DNA of 64,000 bases from Oceanisphaera avium (GCF_002157875.1 NZ_CP021376.1:2830501-2894500); one strand, 5' to 3'. Counted from the first letter of the stretch, positions 1-9,269 are shown. Notes: generated from the letters alone by a model not told the origin. Translations and numbers: made by a program.

Positions 1-3
1 TTA

Positions 4-339
4 TTAAAATAATTTATCGGTGCGCGCTGCCATAATAAAGTCATTATAATGTAAGCCCTTAATGGCATGAGTCCACCAAGTCACGGTCACTTTACCCCAT
101 TCCAGCGTAAGAGCAGGATGATGAAACTCACGCTCGGCAAGCTCAGCCACTTTATTACTAAAAGCCCACGCTTGCTTAAAGTTTTTAAAATGAAAAACGC
201 GCTCTAATTGGCGCTCGCCATCTCGAGTTAAACAATGCCACTGCGGTAAAGACTGCATTAAGGTCAGCTGTTGCTCGTCACTCACCTGTGGCGCGCCAGC
301 TTTACAGGCGGTGCAGTCTTGTTGAGCAAGCTCTGTCAT
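4..339 (-). CDS. phhB: Pterin-4a-carbinolamine dehydratase
   Basis: This 111-residue protein should dehydrate 4a-hydroxytetrahydrobiopterin (pterin-4a-carbinolamine) in the cytoplasm, recycling the cofactor used by phenylalanine hydroxylase. The family signature is visible: an E-F-H-H-P stretch at residues 71-75, a tryptophan-rich strand after it, H91 and D100, which together form the small pterin pocket. The length matches the family (about 100-120 residues). The N-terminus carries C9 and C12, an extension common in proteobacterial members. It lies downstream of pncB on the same strand with a 164-base gap. No phenylalanine hydroxylase gene is visible; it could lie beyond the left edge, since this gene ends four bases from the start of the window. 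The symbol phhB follows family usage. Confidence 0.93.
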   Translation of the reverse strand: MTELAQQDCTACKAGAPQVSDEQQLTLMQSLPQWHCLTRDGERQLERVFHFKNFKQAWAFSNKVAELAEREFHHPALTLEWGKVTVTWWTHAIKGLHYNDFIMAARTDKLF

Positions 340-441
340 ATTGACTCCGTTAAGAAAAATAGCCCAAACACCCAGCTAAAAAACCGGTGTTTATGTTAAG
401 GTCGTCAAACTCAGGCACTCGAAAAGATAGCGATATGCTTT

Positions 442-505
442 GCGCCGAGCGCGGTACGAAGAAGCTAAACCCGTGCCGGCTTTACCTTTAGCTTGGCGCT
501 TTTTT
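442..505. terminator. Inverted repeats between phhB and pncB
   Basis: Two nested inverted repeats are visible: GCGCC at 442-446 with GGCGC at 495-499, and AAGCTAAA at 462-469 with TTTAGCTT at 487-494. A T-run follows at 500-505 when read on the plus strand, whereas both neighbouring genes are on the minus strand. The orientation therefore does not match a simple pncB terminator, and the role is uncertain. Confidence 0.3.
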
Positions 506-1724
506 ATAAAATATCCACCTCAAATACCTGTGCCAAATAGGCCATATACCCTTCATCGTCGCTCATGGCTTTGCCTGGGCTGTCTGATAATTTAGCCACT
601 GCTTGGCCATTACAGCTGGTCATTTTAAGCACGATATTAATAGGAGTCTCGCTCATAATATCGTTAGTTAAGTGGGTGCCAATGCCAAAGGCGGGCTTAC
701 AACGCTTTCGAAAACGCGTATGCAAGTCCAGCGCACTGTGCATGGTGAGGCCATCACTGTAGACCAAGGTTTTACTACGTGGATCAATGTTGAGCTTTTG
801 ATAATGAGCCAAGGCCTTTTCTGTCCACTCGACTGGATCTCCCGAGTCTTGGCGCAAGCCATCAAATAACTTAGCAAAGTAAAGATCAAAGTCGCGTAAG
901 AACGCATCCATGCCCACCACATCGGTGAGCGCAATTCCAAGCTGGCCGCGATACTCATGGACCCACGCTTCTAGTGCCATTTTTTGACTATCAATTAGCC
1001 GGGGGCCCAGAGCTTGAAAAGCTTGCATAAATTCATGAGCCAAGGTGCCCACGGGTTTTAAATTAAGGCGTCGCGCTAAGTCTAAATTACTGGTGCCAGA
1101 AAACTGCTCTGGCAGCTCTTGAGCGAGTGTTTGTACGACTTCTTGTTGCCAATTACGAGAATAACGCCGGCGAGTACCAAAGTCAGAAAAGCGAAAGTCG
1201 GCATACTCAGGTTGGCTGCGCACCAAATCAATTTTTTCATGCAAGCGCGCGCGTGCCCCTTTTAAATCTGGCTGCGGATTATGCTTTCGACAATACACTT
1301 CGCTAATAATCGACAATAATGGCACTTCAAATAAAATGGTATGTAACCAAGGGCCTTGGATCTTTAAGATTAACTCTCCCTCGTTACCACTTAGGTAAAT
1401 AAAGCGCTGGTCGAGGCGAAACAAGCGTAAAAAATGAATAAAGTCGGGTTTGATATAATCCAGCTTTCCTAAATAGTTGAGCTCGTCTTCGGTGAGCCGC
1501 AACTGACATAGATGCGCAATTTCTTGTTCTATTTCGACTAAACACTCACTAAAGTCAAGTTGTTTATTGCGACTACGAAAGTGGTATTCCACTTCGGCGG
1601 CGGGATGCTGATGCAAGACGGTTTGCATCATAGTGAATTTATATAAGTCGGTATCGAGCAACGACTGGATGACATACTCGTGTCCAGAGCTTGATAATTG
1701 GTTTGCGCCTTTTTCATCAGTCAT
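504..1724 (-). CDS. pncB: Nicotinate phosphoribosyltransferase
   Basis: PncB converts nicotinate and PRPP, with ATP hydrolysis, to nicotinate mononucleotide in the Preiss-Handler branch of NAD salvage. The 406-residue length fits the bacterial enzyme. Visible family motifs are LLDTDLYKFTM near residues 22-32, DFGTRRRYSR at 181-190, GTSNLDLARR at 210-219, the presumed phosphorylated histidine H230 in a TLAHEF context, and RQDSGDP with KLSDSPGK toward the C-terminus. The start codon lies 12 bases after the pncA stop, so the two genes are very probably one transcript: pncA makes nicotinate and pncB consumes it. No NrtR-type operator was recognised upstream of the pair. Confidence 0.97.
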   Translation of the reverse strand: MTDEKGANQLSSSGHEYVIQSLLDTDLYKFTMMQTVLHQHPAAEVEYHFRSRNKQLDFSECLVEIEQEIAHLCQLRLTEDELNYLGKLDYIKPDFIHFLRLFRLDQRFIYLSGNEGELILKIQGPWLHTILFEVPLLSIISEVYCRKHNPQPDLKGARARLHEKIDLVRSQPEYADFRFSDFGTRRRYSRNWQQEVVQTLAQELPEQFSGTSNLDLARRLNLKPVGTLAHEFMQAFQALGPRLIDSQKMALEAWVHEYRGQLGIALTDVVGMDAFLRDFDLYFAKLFDGLRQDSGDPVEWTEKALAHYQKLNIDPRSKTLVYSDGLTMHSALDLHTRFRKRCKPAFGIGTHLTNDIMSETPINIVLKMTSCNGQAVAKLSDSPGKAMSDDEGYMAYLAQVFEVDIL

Positions 1725-1736
1725 GTTTGGCTCCTG

Positions 1737-2375
1737 CTATTGGGTGAGCGCGGCGGCATTAGCTATTAATTGTGCCCCCGCTTGTGTCATTTCCTCTAAT
1801 GCCTGAGCCGTTGAGTCTGGCGCTACGCCACGGGTGGCAGCAAGATTAACGATAACTTTAAAACCGGCTTTCAGTAGCTGCAAAGTGGTATGGCGCACAC
1901 AGTAATCGGTCGCTAAGCCGCCTATTAATACGGTGGTCACTTGCTTCGCTTGTAAAAACTCAATAACGCCGGTGCTCATGCGTTCAGCCAAGTCGTGATA
2001 GCAAGCGCCATAGGGATGCATATCTGGCTCCACGCCTTTCCACACAAAAAAATCGTAGTCTGCTGGATGAGGTAGCTCGCTTAATAACTCAAAGCCTTTA
2101 GTGCCGGGCACCGCATGGCTGGGCCAGCGAATATCCATGTTTTTTCCGGCAATGGCAGAGAAGGGTGGCGCTTGTTCATGACTAATCCATAACGCATGGG
2201 GCGAGTGCGCATCTTTAGAGCCAATCCGATAAGCCCCAAACTGCGCTTGAGCATTAAGCTCTGGGCCTAAGGTATCACCTTCACTCACCGGCAGTTCGTC
2301 AGGGCAAGCAGGGGTAAAGGTGTATTGCGCATCCACATCGAAACTGGCGACATAGTGTTTAGCGGGCAGTTGCAT
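1737..2375 (-). CDS. pncA: Nicotinamidase (cysteine hydrolase family)
   Basis: This 212-residue protein is an isochorismatase-fold amidase that hydrolyses nicotinamide to nicotinate and ammonia, the first salvage step. The catalytic triad can be placed: D15 in a D-A-Q-Y-T-F stretch (equivalent to the usual D-x-Q-x-D-F), K113 in FFVWKG, and C159 in GGLATDYCV, with a following V-R-H-T-T segment typical of the fold. Metal-ligand candidates are the aspartate and histidines in SKDAHSPH and the histidine in WPSHAVPGT. The N-terminus differs from the E. coli enzyme, having D-A-Q where D-L-Q-N-D is usual, but the active-site layout is kept. It is the first gene of a pncA-pncB unit. A good Shine-Dalgarno (AGGAGAGAAGG) precedes the start. 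Confidence 0.92.
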   Translation of the reverse strand: MQLPAKHYVASFDVDAQYTFTPACPDELPVSEGDTLGPELNAQAQFGAYRIGSKDAHSPHALWISHEQAPPFSAIAGKNMDIRWPSHAVPGTKGFELLSELPHPADYDFFVWKGVEPDMHPYGACYHDLAERMSTGVIEFLQAKQVTTVLIGGLATDYCVRHTTLQLLKAGFKVIVNLAATRGVAPDSTAQALEEMTQAGAQLIANAAALTQ

Positions 2376-2666
2376 TCCTTCTCTCCTGTAACATAAGCTT
2401 GGCAGTCGTTGTTAACTTTTATACTTAGCTAACACTGCGGCGCGCGCTCTAAATAAAGCACTATATAGTTTAGCGCGAGTTAGTAAGTGAACAATCACTG
2501 ATAATGTCTACCGTATCATTAAATAAGCTACTCTGGTTTAGCGAATGACACTTTTGACATTTGGCCAAGCCCTATTACTATTGTTTTGATTGAGTCTAGG
2601 GGAGATTTGCTTCAGTATCGCCCCATCTGGGGTATCTTCCCCGTTATCAGCCCTAAGGTGAACAAC
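2376..2666. other. Divergent intergenic region, pncA / DUF2750 gene
   Basis: This 291-base gap must hold promoters for pncA (minus) and the plus-strand DUF2750 gene. I see AT-rich patches but no convincing operator, hairpin or small ORF. Confidence 0.4.
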
Positions 2667-3008
2667 ATGAGCGATAGCCACCAGCAAGATTATCAGCGTT
2701 TTCTCGACGAAGTTACCGCCAACCATGTGATGTGGGGCGTGCGTTTTGGCGAGGAGTGGGTCGTTTGTGACTCATCAGAGTTTGAAGATACCGAAGTGAT
2801 GCCGGTGTGGTCTACTGAGGCCGAAGCTAAGGCGCAGTGTATCGACGAATGGGCTGAGTATATTCCGTTTGAAATTAGCCTAGCGGAGTTTTTAGAAGTT
2901 TGGGTTGAAGATATGTCTGAAGATGGCGTGCGCATCGGTCCTAACTGGGATGAAGACTTAGACGGGGTGGAGCTCGATGTTCTTGAGTTAGTGAAAGCGC
3001 TCGCTTAA
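2667..3008 (+). CDS. DUF2750 family protein
   Basis: A 113-residue acidic cytoplasmic protein whose length and W/D/E-rich pattern match DUF2750. Visible segments are VMWGVRFGEEWVVCDS, a WSTEAEAKAQC stretch and a C-terminal GPNWDEDLDGVE. The family's function is unknown to me. The start was placed at 2667 rather than the longer in-frame ATG at 2586, because AAGGTGA lies just upstream and the 27 extra residues do not look like the family's N-terminus. It appears monocistronic, with a strong terminator immediately after and zapE downstream in the same direction. Confidence 0.8.
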   Translation: MSDSHQQDYQRFLDEVTANHVMWGVRFGEEWVVCDSSEFEDTEVMPVWSTEAEAKAQCIDEWAEYIPFEISLAEFLEVWVEDMSEDGVRIGPNWDEDLDGVELDVLELVKALA

Positions 3009-3030
3009 CGCCTAATCGCACTAAATTAAG

Positions 3031-3062
3031 GCCTGTTCGGGTGATCGAGCAGGCTTTTTTAT
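3031..3062 (+). terminator. Rho-independent terminator after DUF2750 gene
   Basis: A 9-bp stem (GCCTGTTCG at 3031-3039 with CGAGCAGGC at 3046-3054, one G-T pair) is followed by a T-run from 3055. Confidence 0.9.
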
Positions 3063-3151
3063 TTAATAGTGATGACAGAGTGCACCATTTTCGCCCGCTT
3101 CTCCTTTGCTCTGTAAGATGAAAGCCAATGTATTACGATAATGGAGCAGCC

Positions 3152-4262
3152 ATGCCACTGGTATCACCTCGTCAATTTTATCAACACGCGCTCGCCCAAG
3201 GTTTTAGCGATGACGGCGCACAACACCTCGCCGTGGAAGGCTTAGAGCTATGTTACCAGCAGTTATTAGCAGGCAAGTCGCCGGTGCAGGGGTCTATTTA
3301 TGGGGACGGTAGGGCGGGGAAAGACATGGTTAATGGATGGCTTCTATCACAGTGTGCAAGCGCTAGGCATACCTTGTAAACGGCTGCATTTTCATCATTT
3401 TATGCGCTGGGTACATCGGCGACTCTTTGAGCTGACTGGCCATGCGGCGCCATTAACGCAGTTAGCCGCCGATCTTGCCGATGATATTCGCGTCTTATGT
3501 TTAGATGAGCTTTTTATTAGTGATATTGGTGACGCCATGTTGGTTGGGCCACTATTACAGCTGTTGTTCGCCCAGCAAATGGTGGTCGTGATTACTTCTA
3601 ATCAAGCGCCAGAGCAGCTATACGAAAATGGCTTTAACCGCGCGCGTTTATTAGCCGCCATTGCCGATATTAAAAGCCATTTGGTGGTATGCAATATCAA
3701 CGGTCACCAAGATCATCGTTTGCAGCCAGGAGCCATGCAGTCTCGCTATTGGGTACAACAGCCTCAACAATTAGCTAAGGTGTTTAACACGCTTACCCTT
3801 GAGGATGGCGCGCACCTGCCATTAACGCTTGGGCATCGCTCCATCAACACCTTAGGCTTTCGCCAACAGGTGCTCTGGTGTCGTTATCAAGATTTATGTG
3901 AAGTGCCACTAAGTAGTAGTGATTTTATTGCATTGTGCGATCACAGCCGCGCCATTTTACTCAGTGACGTACCCAAGCTTAGCGACACCGTGCGCCAACG
4001 GGCCATAGCGCGCGGCACCGAAGATGGCGCAACCCAAGTGCACACGGGTGATAGAGTGTTGCCGACCTTATCGCGCCAAGACGATGGTGTGCGCCGCTTT
4101 ATTGCTTTAGTCGATGAGTGTTACGACCGTCAAATACCACTTTACTTGAGTGCGGCCGTACCGTTAGAGGAGTTATATGCAAGTGGCGCACTGAGCTTTG
4201 CATTTCGGCGCACGCTCAGTCGCTTGCAAGAAATGCAGTTTGTGCGCTTTGGGCCAGCTTAG
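3152..4262 (+). pseudogene. zapE: ZapE-type cell-division ATPase, frameshifted
   Basis: ZapE is an AFG1-like AAA ATPase of about 370 residues that acts at the division ring. Here the reading frame is broken. Frame 1 starts at 3152 (GGAG eight bases upstream) and gives the N-terminal part to about 3290, after which it reads out of family and stops at 3379. The rest is in another frame from about 3290 to 4262 and includes Walker A (GTVGRGKTW), Walker B (LCLDELFISD) and the ITSNQAPEQLY motif. Adding one G to the four-G run at 3289-3292 gives a continuous V-Q-G-V-Y-L-W-G-T-V-G-R-G-K-T, exactly the expected sequence. Everything else is intact, so this is either a very recent mutation or a consensus error in a homopolymer. 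If real, the internal ATG at 3300 could yield only an N-terminally truncated ATPase. Confidence 0.9.
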
Positions 4263-4270
4263 CTTTTAAC

Positions 4271-4741
4271 TTAGAGCGCTTTTGGTGGGCTAGCCTCACG
4301 ACTGGCGGCTAAATAGGCGTCCCCTAAAGCGGCAAGGTATTGCAGGCTCGCTTCGGTAGAGGTTGATAATTCGCTGGTCGCGTTATTGGTAACGCTAAGC
4401 ATGCCTTGTTCATCACGTACTACCAAACCTAGCGTCATTAGCTTTTGGATTTTACGACGCACGGTTTCTCGCGCTATGCCACTACACTCAGCAACCGATT
4501 GAATATTAATCGCTTGAGCTTGAGTCACCTCTTTGCCGCTATCCATAAACTCCTGATAGGTCATGGCCGTGCTGTGGCGAGCGGGCAGAGTACGTGAGCC
4601 AATAATTGCCATAATCAGCATGAGGTCCAGATCACCGTAAAATTGTTTGCGTAACACAATTAATAGCTCACACAGCTCTTCCACGTGAGCCGGAAAAACA
4701 TGACCAAAGTGAGTGGTAACTTGTTGATAATGAGTAGACAT
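4271..4741 (-). CDS. Putative winged-helix transcriptional regulator
   Basis: I do not recognise a named family for this 156-residue protein. Residues about 79-110 look like a Crp/MarR-type helix-turn-helix: N-I-Q-S-V-A-E-C-S-G-I-A-R-E-T-V-R-R-K followed by a wing, LVVRDEQG. The N-terminal half is helical and contains DLDLMLIMAIIGSR, perhaps a dimerisation segment. There is no signal peptide or membrane span. The gene converges with zapE, nine bases apart, and is divergent from the RND efflux operon starting at 4965. That position suggests it may control the pump, which is inference from location only. The stop-proximal tail (residues 121-156) is low in conservation-like features. It could equally be an orphan regulator. 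Confidence 0.65.
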   Translation of the reverse strand: MSTHYQQVTTHFGHVFPAHVEELCELLIVLRKQFYGDLDLMLIMAIIGSRTLPARHSTAMTYQEFMDSGKEVTQAQAINIQSVAECSGIARETVRRKIQKLMTLGLVVRDEQGMLSVTNNATSELSTSTEASLQYLAALGDAYLAASREASPPKAL

Positions 4742-4869
4742 GGTTAAACCCAGCGTAATAAAGAGAAGCAGCGCCCATTTTGGGCATAAGGATCATTGTT
4801 CGCAAGCCATCTTTCACCGAGACTGTTAAGTTAAGCATATAAATAACCAATTTAGCCTAGTTTAAGCGC

Positions 4870-4917
4870 AATTAGCTGCACAGTTAGTCGCGTAGCTAGT
4901 CGCATAGTTAGCTTCGT
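4870..4917. repeat. Four degenerate 12-base tandem repeats
   Basis: Units at 4870-4881, 4882-4893, 4894-4905 and 4906-4917 share the pattern A-[AG]-[TC]-TAG-[CT]-x-[GT]-C-[AG]-[CT]. They sit in the divergent gap between the putative regulator gene and the efflux operon, starting about 95 bases before the pump gene start. They could be a multi-site operator or simply a slipped repeat. Confidence 0.6.
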
Positions 4918-4964
4918 TATGAGTTTGTTTATCGCACTGCATGGTGGATAAAGGGAGAGTAAGT

Positions 4965-6023
4965 TTGAAAAAATATCTGAGGTTATGGCTGGCGGTAGGA
5001 CTAGTTAGCGCACTAAGTGGTTGCGGTGAGCCAGAGCCTGAGGCGCAAGCTGAAGCCGTGATCCGCCCAGTGCCAATGATGAAAGTGACAGCCAGTCATG
5101 GCCTGTCAGGTTTGCGCTTTCCTGGGCGAGTACGGGCAGTACAACGCGCAGAGTTGGCCTTTAATTTGCCTGGCCGGATGATTGAACTACCGGTTAAAGA
5201 GGGCCAGCGCATCGAGAAAGGGGCGCTGGTGGCTCGCCTCGATGATGAAACCGTTAAGCTGCAATTAGCCTCCGCTCAAGCCCAATATAACAAGGCTAGC
5301 ACCGATTATAACCGGGTTAATAAAATCTGGCAGCAGAGTAAAGCGGTAGCCAAAGCTGAGGTCGATCAAAAGCGCACCGCTATGGAAGTAGCGCGCGCTA
5401 GCTTTTTAGCCGCTAAAAAAGACGTGGCAGATACCCGTTTATTGGCGCCTTTTGCCGGTGTTGTGACTAAACGCCAAGTTGAGAATTTCAGTAATGTGCA
5501 AGCCAAACAAACCATCGTTAGCCTGCAAGATCCTAATGAGTTGGAGATAGTAATTAATGTCTCGGAACGCATCGTGCGCGCTGAGCCTAAATCCGTAGCG
5601 GGAGTGGCGGTGTTTGCCGATTTTCCCAATACCCCGCTGCCGGTGAGCTTAAAGTCTTTTTCCTCACAAGCTGATGCCCAAACCCAAAGTTATGAAGTGG
5701 TGCTAGCGCTTGCGCCAGGCTTTAGCCTAAAAGTGCTGCCGGGGATGTCGGTAGAAGTACAGCCCCAAGCCGATGCCAGCGACGTACAATTAGCAAAAAT
5801 ATGGGTGCCATTAACGGCCATCTTGTCCAACGCTAAAGATGAGACTCAAGTTTGGCTATTTGATGAGCAAAGTCAGCGAGTGAGTGCCCACAACATAACC
5901 TTAGGCCAAGTACAAGATACCGAGGTGCAAGTGTTAAGTGGCTTAAGTGGTGGCGAGCATATTGTGACCGCCGGTGTTAGTCAGCTGCGTGAGGGCATGC
6001 AGGTGCGCCCGCTTGCGCGTTAA
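4965..6023 (+). CDS. RND efflux membrane fusion lipoprotein
   Basis: This is the periplasmic adaptor (HlyD/AcrA family) of a tripartite efflux pump, linking the inner-membrane RND permease to an outer-membrane channel. I place the start at the TTG at 4965 because AGGGAGAG lies at proper spacing and this gives a clean lipoprotein signal, with the lipobox L-S-G-C ending at C20; the ATG at 4941 adds eight polar residues with no ribosome-binding site. Domains in order are the lipoyl/barrel-sandwich half (VKEGQRIEKGALVARLDD), an alpha-hairpin at about residues 90-150, the second lipoyl half (RLLAPFAGVVTKR), a beta-barrel and a C-terminal membrane-proximal domain ending LREGMQVRPLA. About 352 residues is normal. 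No outer-membrane channel gene is nearby, so it probably uses a TolC encoded elsewhere. Confidence 0.9.
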   Translation: MKKYLRLWLAVGLVSALSGCGEPEPEAQAEAVIRPVPMMKVTASHGLSGLRFPGRVRAVQRAELAFNLPGRMIELPVKEGQRIEKGALVARLDDETVKLQLASAQAQYNKASTDYNRVNKIWQQSKAVAKAEVDQKRTAMEVARASFLAAKKDVADTRLLAPFAGVVTKRQVENFSNVQAKQTIVSLQDPNELEIVINVSERIVRAEPKSVAGVAVFADFPNTPLPVSLKSFSSQADAQTQSYEVVLALAPGFSLKVLPGMSVEVQPQADASDVQLAKIWVPLTAILSNAKDETQVWLFDEQSQRVSAHNITLGQVQDTEVQVLSGLSGGEHIVTAGVSQLREGMQVRPLAR

Positions 6024-6221
6024 GGACACTGCCCGGCGCCTAACACCAAGCTGAACAATGAGCGGTGTTTATGTGTATGCCGTCATCCTGGGTCAGGTCC
6101 GGTAAGCCGGCAAAGGGCATAATGCCAACCTGTGCTGGGTTTATATTTAGCTCGGCGCTTAGCGCTATTAATACTCGACGTGTTAGCGACACCAATAGTG
6201 AATAAATAAAAGGGCGAATAC
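6024..6221 (+). other. Gap between adaptor and RND permease genes
   Basis: These 198 bases separate two genes that usually abut or overlap. I see several short inverted repeats (for example CCGG-TAAG-CCGG near 6110) but no T-run terminator and no coding sequence. The two genes are probably still co-transcribed, though an internal promoter is possible. Confidence 0.4.
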
Positions 6222-9200
6222 GTGAATATTGCCAACTATACCCTCACTAAGCGCACCATTGCTTGGCTGGTTTGTGTGCTGCTGTTAGTGGGCGGTTACA
6301 TGAGCTACCAAAAGTTGGGTCGCTTTGAAGATCCCGAGTTTGTGATCCGCCAAGCGGTGATCTCCACCCCCTATCCCGGTGCATTGCCGAGTCAGGTGGC
6401 TGAGGAAGTAACGGACGTTATCGAGGATGCGGTACAACAACTGCAAGAGCTGAAAGAAGTCACCTCTATTTCGCGCATGGGCGACTCGTTAGTCAAAGTT
6501 GAAATTAATATGGAGTTTGCTCGCAGTCGCGCTGAGCTAGAGCAGGTGTGGGATAAGTTGCGGCGCAAGATAAACGACGCCCAGCGTCAGTTGCCGCCCG
6601 GCGCCGGGCCTTCCGTGGTAAACGATGACTTTGGCGATGTGTATGCGTTATTTTTTGCGGTTACCGGTGACGGTTATAGCCTGCAACAAATCAAAGATTA
6701 TATTGACGATCTGGAGCGCGAGCTGTTGCTGGTGCCCGGCGTGGCGCGCATTGCCACCTTAGGTGCGCCGCAAGAGGCGATATTTTTGGAGATTTCTGCC
6801 AGTAAAGCCAGTCAGCTTGGCATACCGCTGGACAATATCTATCACGTGCTTAAGCAGCAAAATGTTATCACCGATGCGGGTAATTTGCGCATTGGCCCGC
6901 AACGAATTTATTTTAGTCCTGAAGGTCAGGCCGACTCTGTTGATGCCCTAGGCAATATTGCGTTGGCCTCAGCAGACGGGGAGCAGGTGATCTTCTTAAA
7001 AGACGTGGCCACTATTAGCCGTTCTGAAGTTGAGCCGCCTCGTGCCTTAATGGCTATCGATGGTCGACCGGCCATTGGGTTGGGCATTTCGCAAGTGGCT
7101 GGCGGCAACGTGGTGGACATGGGGGATGCAGTTAAAGCGCGCTTAGCCGAGCTAGACTCCCAGCGTCCACTCGGCATAGAGCTGGAGGTAGTGTCGTATC
7201 AATCGGACTCGGTACGCGAGTCTGTCGATGGCTTTGTGACGAACTTAGTCGCAGCGGTGGCCATAGTGGTGCTGGTATTAATCCTGTTTATGGGTTGGCG
7301 CAGTGGCATTGTGGTAGGAGGCGTATTAGTGCTGACCGTGGCCGGAACCTTAATTGCTATGTTGCTCGATAATATCGCAATGCAACGAGTGTCGTTAGGG
7401 GCGCTGATTATTGCGCTTGGCATGTTGGTGGATAACGCCATCGTGGTGACAGATGGCATCTTAGTGCGCATGCAAAAAGGCGAACGGGCTGAGTCGGCAG
7501 CGGTGGCGGTGGTAAAAAGCACGCAATGGCCGCTGTTGGGCGGTACTTTAGTGGGTATTTTGGCTTTTAGTGCCATTGGTTTATCACCCACCGATATGGG
7601 CGAATATGCAGGCTCACTATTTTGGGTGATCCTATACTCTATGATGCTGAGCTGGTTGTTTGCCGTCACCTTAACGCCCTTGTTATGCGTGTCATTGTTA
7701 AAGGTTAACGTCACCGATGCCAGTACCGCAAAAGAATCAGGTATCTTACGCCGTTATCGCAGCGTATTGCAGGCGGCATTAGGTAAGCGCTTGCTTAGCG
7801 GTGGTATTTTGTTGGCTTTACTCGCCAGTGCCATAGTGGGCTTTAACTGGGTACAGGTGGGCTTTATGCCTGAGTCGGCGCGCCCGCAGTTTGTGATCGA
7901 TATGAACTTAGCCCAAGGCAGTGATATTACCGAGACGGAAAAAGAGTTGGCAGAGATGGCTGACTATGTAAAAGACAAAGCCAGTGTAACGCAAGTCACC
8001 AGCTTTGTGGGGCAGGGGGGCTTGCGTTTTATGCTGACTTATAGCCCGGAAGATCCTAACACTAGTTATGGTCAGTTATTGGTGGATGTAGACGATGCTA
8101 AGGGCATTAGTGCACTGGTGAATGAGCTGCAAGAAGAACTGACCGAACTGCATCCCCAAGCCGAGATCAAGGTATGGAAATTTATGCTAGGTCGCGGCGG
8201 CGGTAAAAAAATAGAAGCCGCCTTTATGGGGCCAGAGCCCAGTGTTCTACGCCAATTAGCCGAAGAAGCCAAAGCCATTATGGCTTCGGATCCAGAGGCG
8301 ATCGCGGTACAAGATGATTGGCGCCAAAAAGTGCCGGTATTACATCCCGTGATCGATGAGGTGGCGGCTCGTCGCGCCGGCTTAGACATTACCGATATTA
8401 GCCAAGCCATTAATCGGGCCTTCACCGGCCAGCGTATTGGTGTCTATCGTGAGGCAGATAAACTGATCCCGATCATCGCTCGTTCGCCGCAAACAGAACG
8501 GGCGGCGGCACAAGATGTAGGCAACGTGCAAGTTTATAGCCCGACCGCGCAAGACTACTTGCCGGTGAGCCAGCTGGTGAAAGAGCTGAAGGTAGAGTGG
8601 AGTGATGCCATTATTCGCCGCGTCGATGGTTTTGCGACGATTAAAGCGCAGGTGGATCCGCTGCCGGGTGAGCAATCTACGCCGCTGTTTGAACGACTAC
8701 GCCCAGCAGTAGAAGCGATCAAATTACCTCCAGGTTATAAACTGGAATGGCATGGCGAATATAAAGCATCTAATGAAGCCAATGAAGGCTTAGCTATCTC
8801 GGCGCCCTATGGCTTTAGCGCCATGATCTTAGCGGTGGTGGTGATGTTTAATGCGCTGCGCCAGCCGTTAGTGATTTGGTTAACCGCACCCTTAGCCATT
8901 ATTGGTGTGACCGTCGGCTTAGTGTTGTTTCAGGTGCCCTTTGAATTTATGGCGATCCTTGGTTGTTTAAGTTTAATTGGCATGTTGGTGAAAAACTCCA
9001 TCGTGCTGGTAGACCAAGCTGATGCCGAAATTCAAGAGGGCAAGGCGCGCTATCAAGCGGTGATTGATGCGGCAGTAAGTCGTGCTAGGCCGGTTTTCTT
9101 AGGCGCTTTTACTACTATCCTAGGGGTGGCTCCGCTGCTGATGGATCCCTTCTTTAAGAGTATGGCAGTGGTAATCATGTTTGGTCTTACTTTTGCCACG

Positions 9201-9269
9201 GCCTTAACGCTGGTAGTAGTGCCACTATTGTATGCGGTGTTCTTTAATATTCAGCCACAAGAGCAGTAA
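6222..9269 (+). CDS. RND-family efflux permease
   Basis: A 1015-residue proton-driven inner-membrane transporter of the AcrB/HAE superfamily, partner of the upstream adaptor. It begins with GTG, preceded by AGGGCGAA. The two-fold repeat is visible: TM1 near the N-terminus (TIAWLVCVLLLVGGYMSY), a large periplasmic loop with RFEDPEF and TPYPGALPSQV, a TM2-6 cluster around residues 335-490, a second loop, and a final TM cluster around 870-1010. Proton-relay residues can be placed: D404 in GMLVDNAIV on TM4 (the AcrB D407 position; the next residue, D408 in AcrB, is N405 here) and K924 in GMLVKNSIV on TM10. That single-Asp pattern is seen in RND permeases outside the classical AcrB group. The substrate cannot be predicted. 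The gene ends in a strong terminator. Confidence 0.93.
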   Translation: MNIANYTLTKRTIAWLVCVLLLVGGYMSYQKLGRFEDPEFVIRQAVISTPYPGALPSQVAEEVTDVIEDAVQQLQELKEVTSISRMGDSLVKVEINMEFARSRAELEQVWDKLRRKINDAQRQLPPGAGPSVVNDDFGDVYALFFAVTGDGYSLQQIKDYIDDLERELLLVPGVARIATLGAPQEAIFLEISASKASQLGIPLDNIYHVLKQQNVITDAGNLRIGPQRIYFSPEGQADSVDALGNIALASADGEQVIFLKDVATISRSEVEPPRALMAIDGRPAIGLGISQVAGGNVVDMGDAVKARLAELDSQRPLGIELEVVSYQSDSVRESVDGFVTNLVAAVAIVVLVLILFMGWRSGIVVGGVLVLTVAGTLIAMLLDNIAMQRVSLGALIIALGMLVDNAIVVTDGILVRMQKGERAESAAVAVVKSTQWPLLGGTLVGILAFSAIGLSPTDMGEYAGSLFWVILYSMMLSWLFAVTLTPLLCVSLLKVNVTDASTAKESGILRRYRSVLQAALGKRLLSGGILLALLASAIVGFNWVQVGFMPESARPQFVIDMNLAQGSDITETEKELAEMADYVKDKASVTQVTSFVGQGGLRFMLTYSPEDPNTSYGQLLVDVDDAKGISALVNELQEELTELHPQAEIKVWKFMLGRGGGKKIEAAFMGPEPSVLRQLAEEAKAIMASDPEAIAVQDDWRQKVPVLHPVIDEVAARRAGLDITDISQAINRAFTGQRIGVYREADKLIPIIARSPQTERAAAQDVGNVQVYSPTAQDYLPVSQLVKELKVEWSDAIIRRVDGFATIKAQVDPLPGEQSTPLFERLRPAVEAIKLPPGYKLEWHGEYKASNEANEGLAISAPYGFSAMILAVVVMFNALRQPLVIWLTAPLAIIGVTVGLVLFQVPFEFMAILGCLSLIGMLVKNSIVLVDQADAEIQEGKARYQAVIDAAVSRARPVFLGAFTTILGVAPLLMDPFFKSMAVVIMFGLTFATALTLVVVPLLYAVFFNIQPQEQ

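Noticed and set aside
7199..7714. 171-residue minus-strand ORF inside the RND permease gene
   Set aside because: It is antisense to transmembrane coding sequence, a common source of long shadow ORFs, with no start signals or domains.
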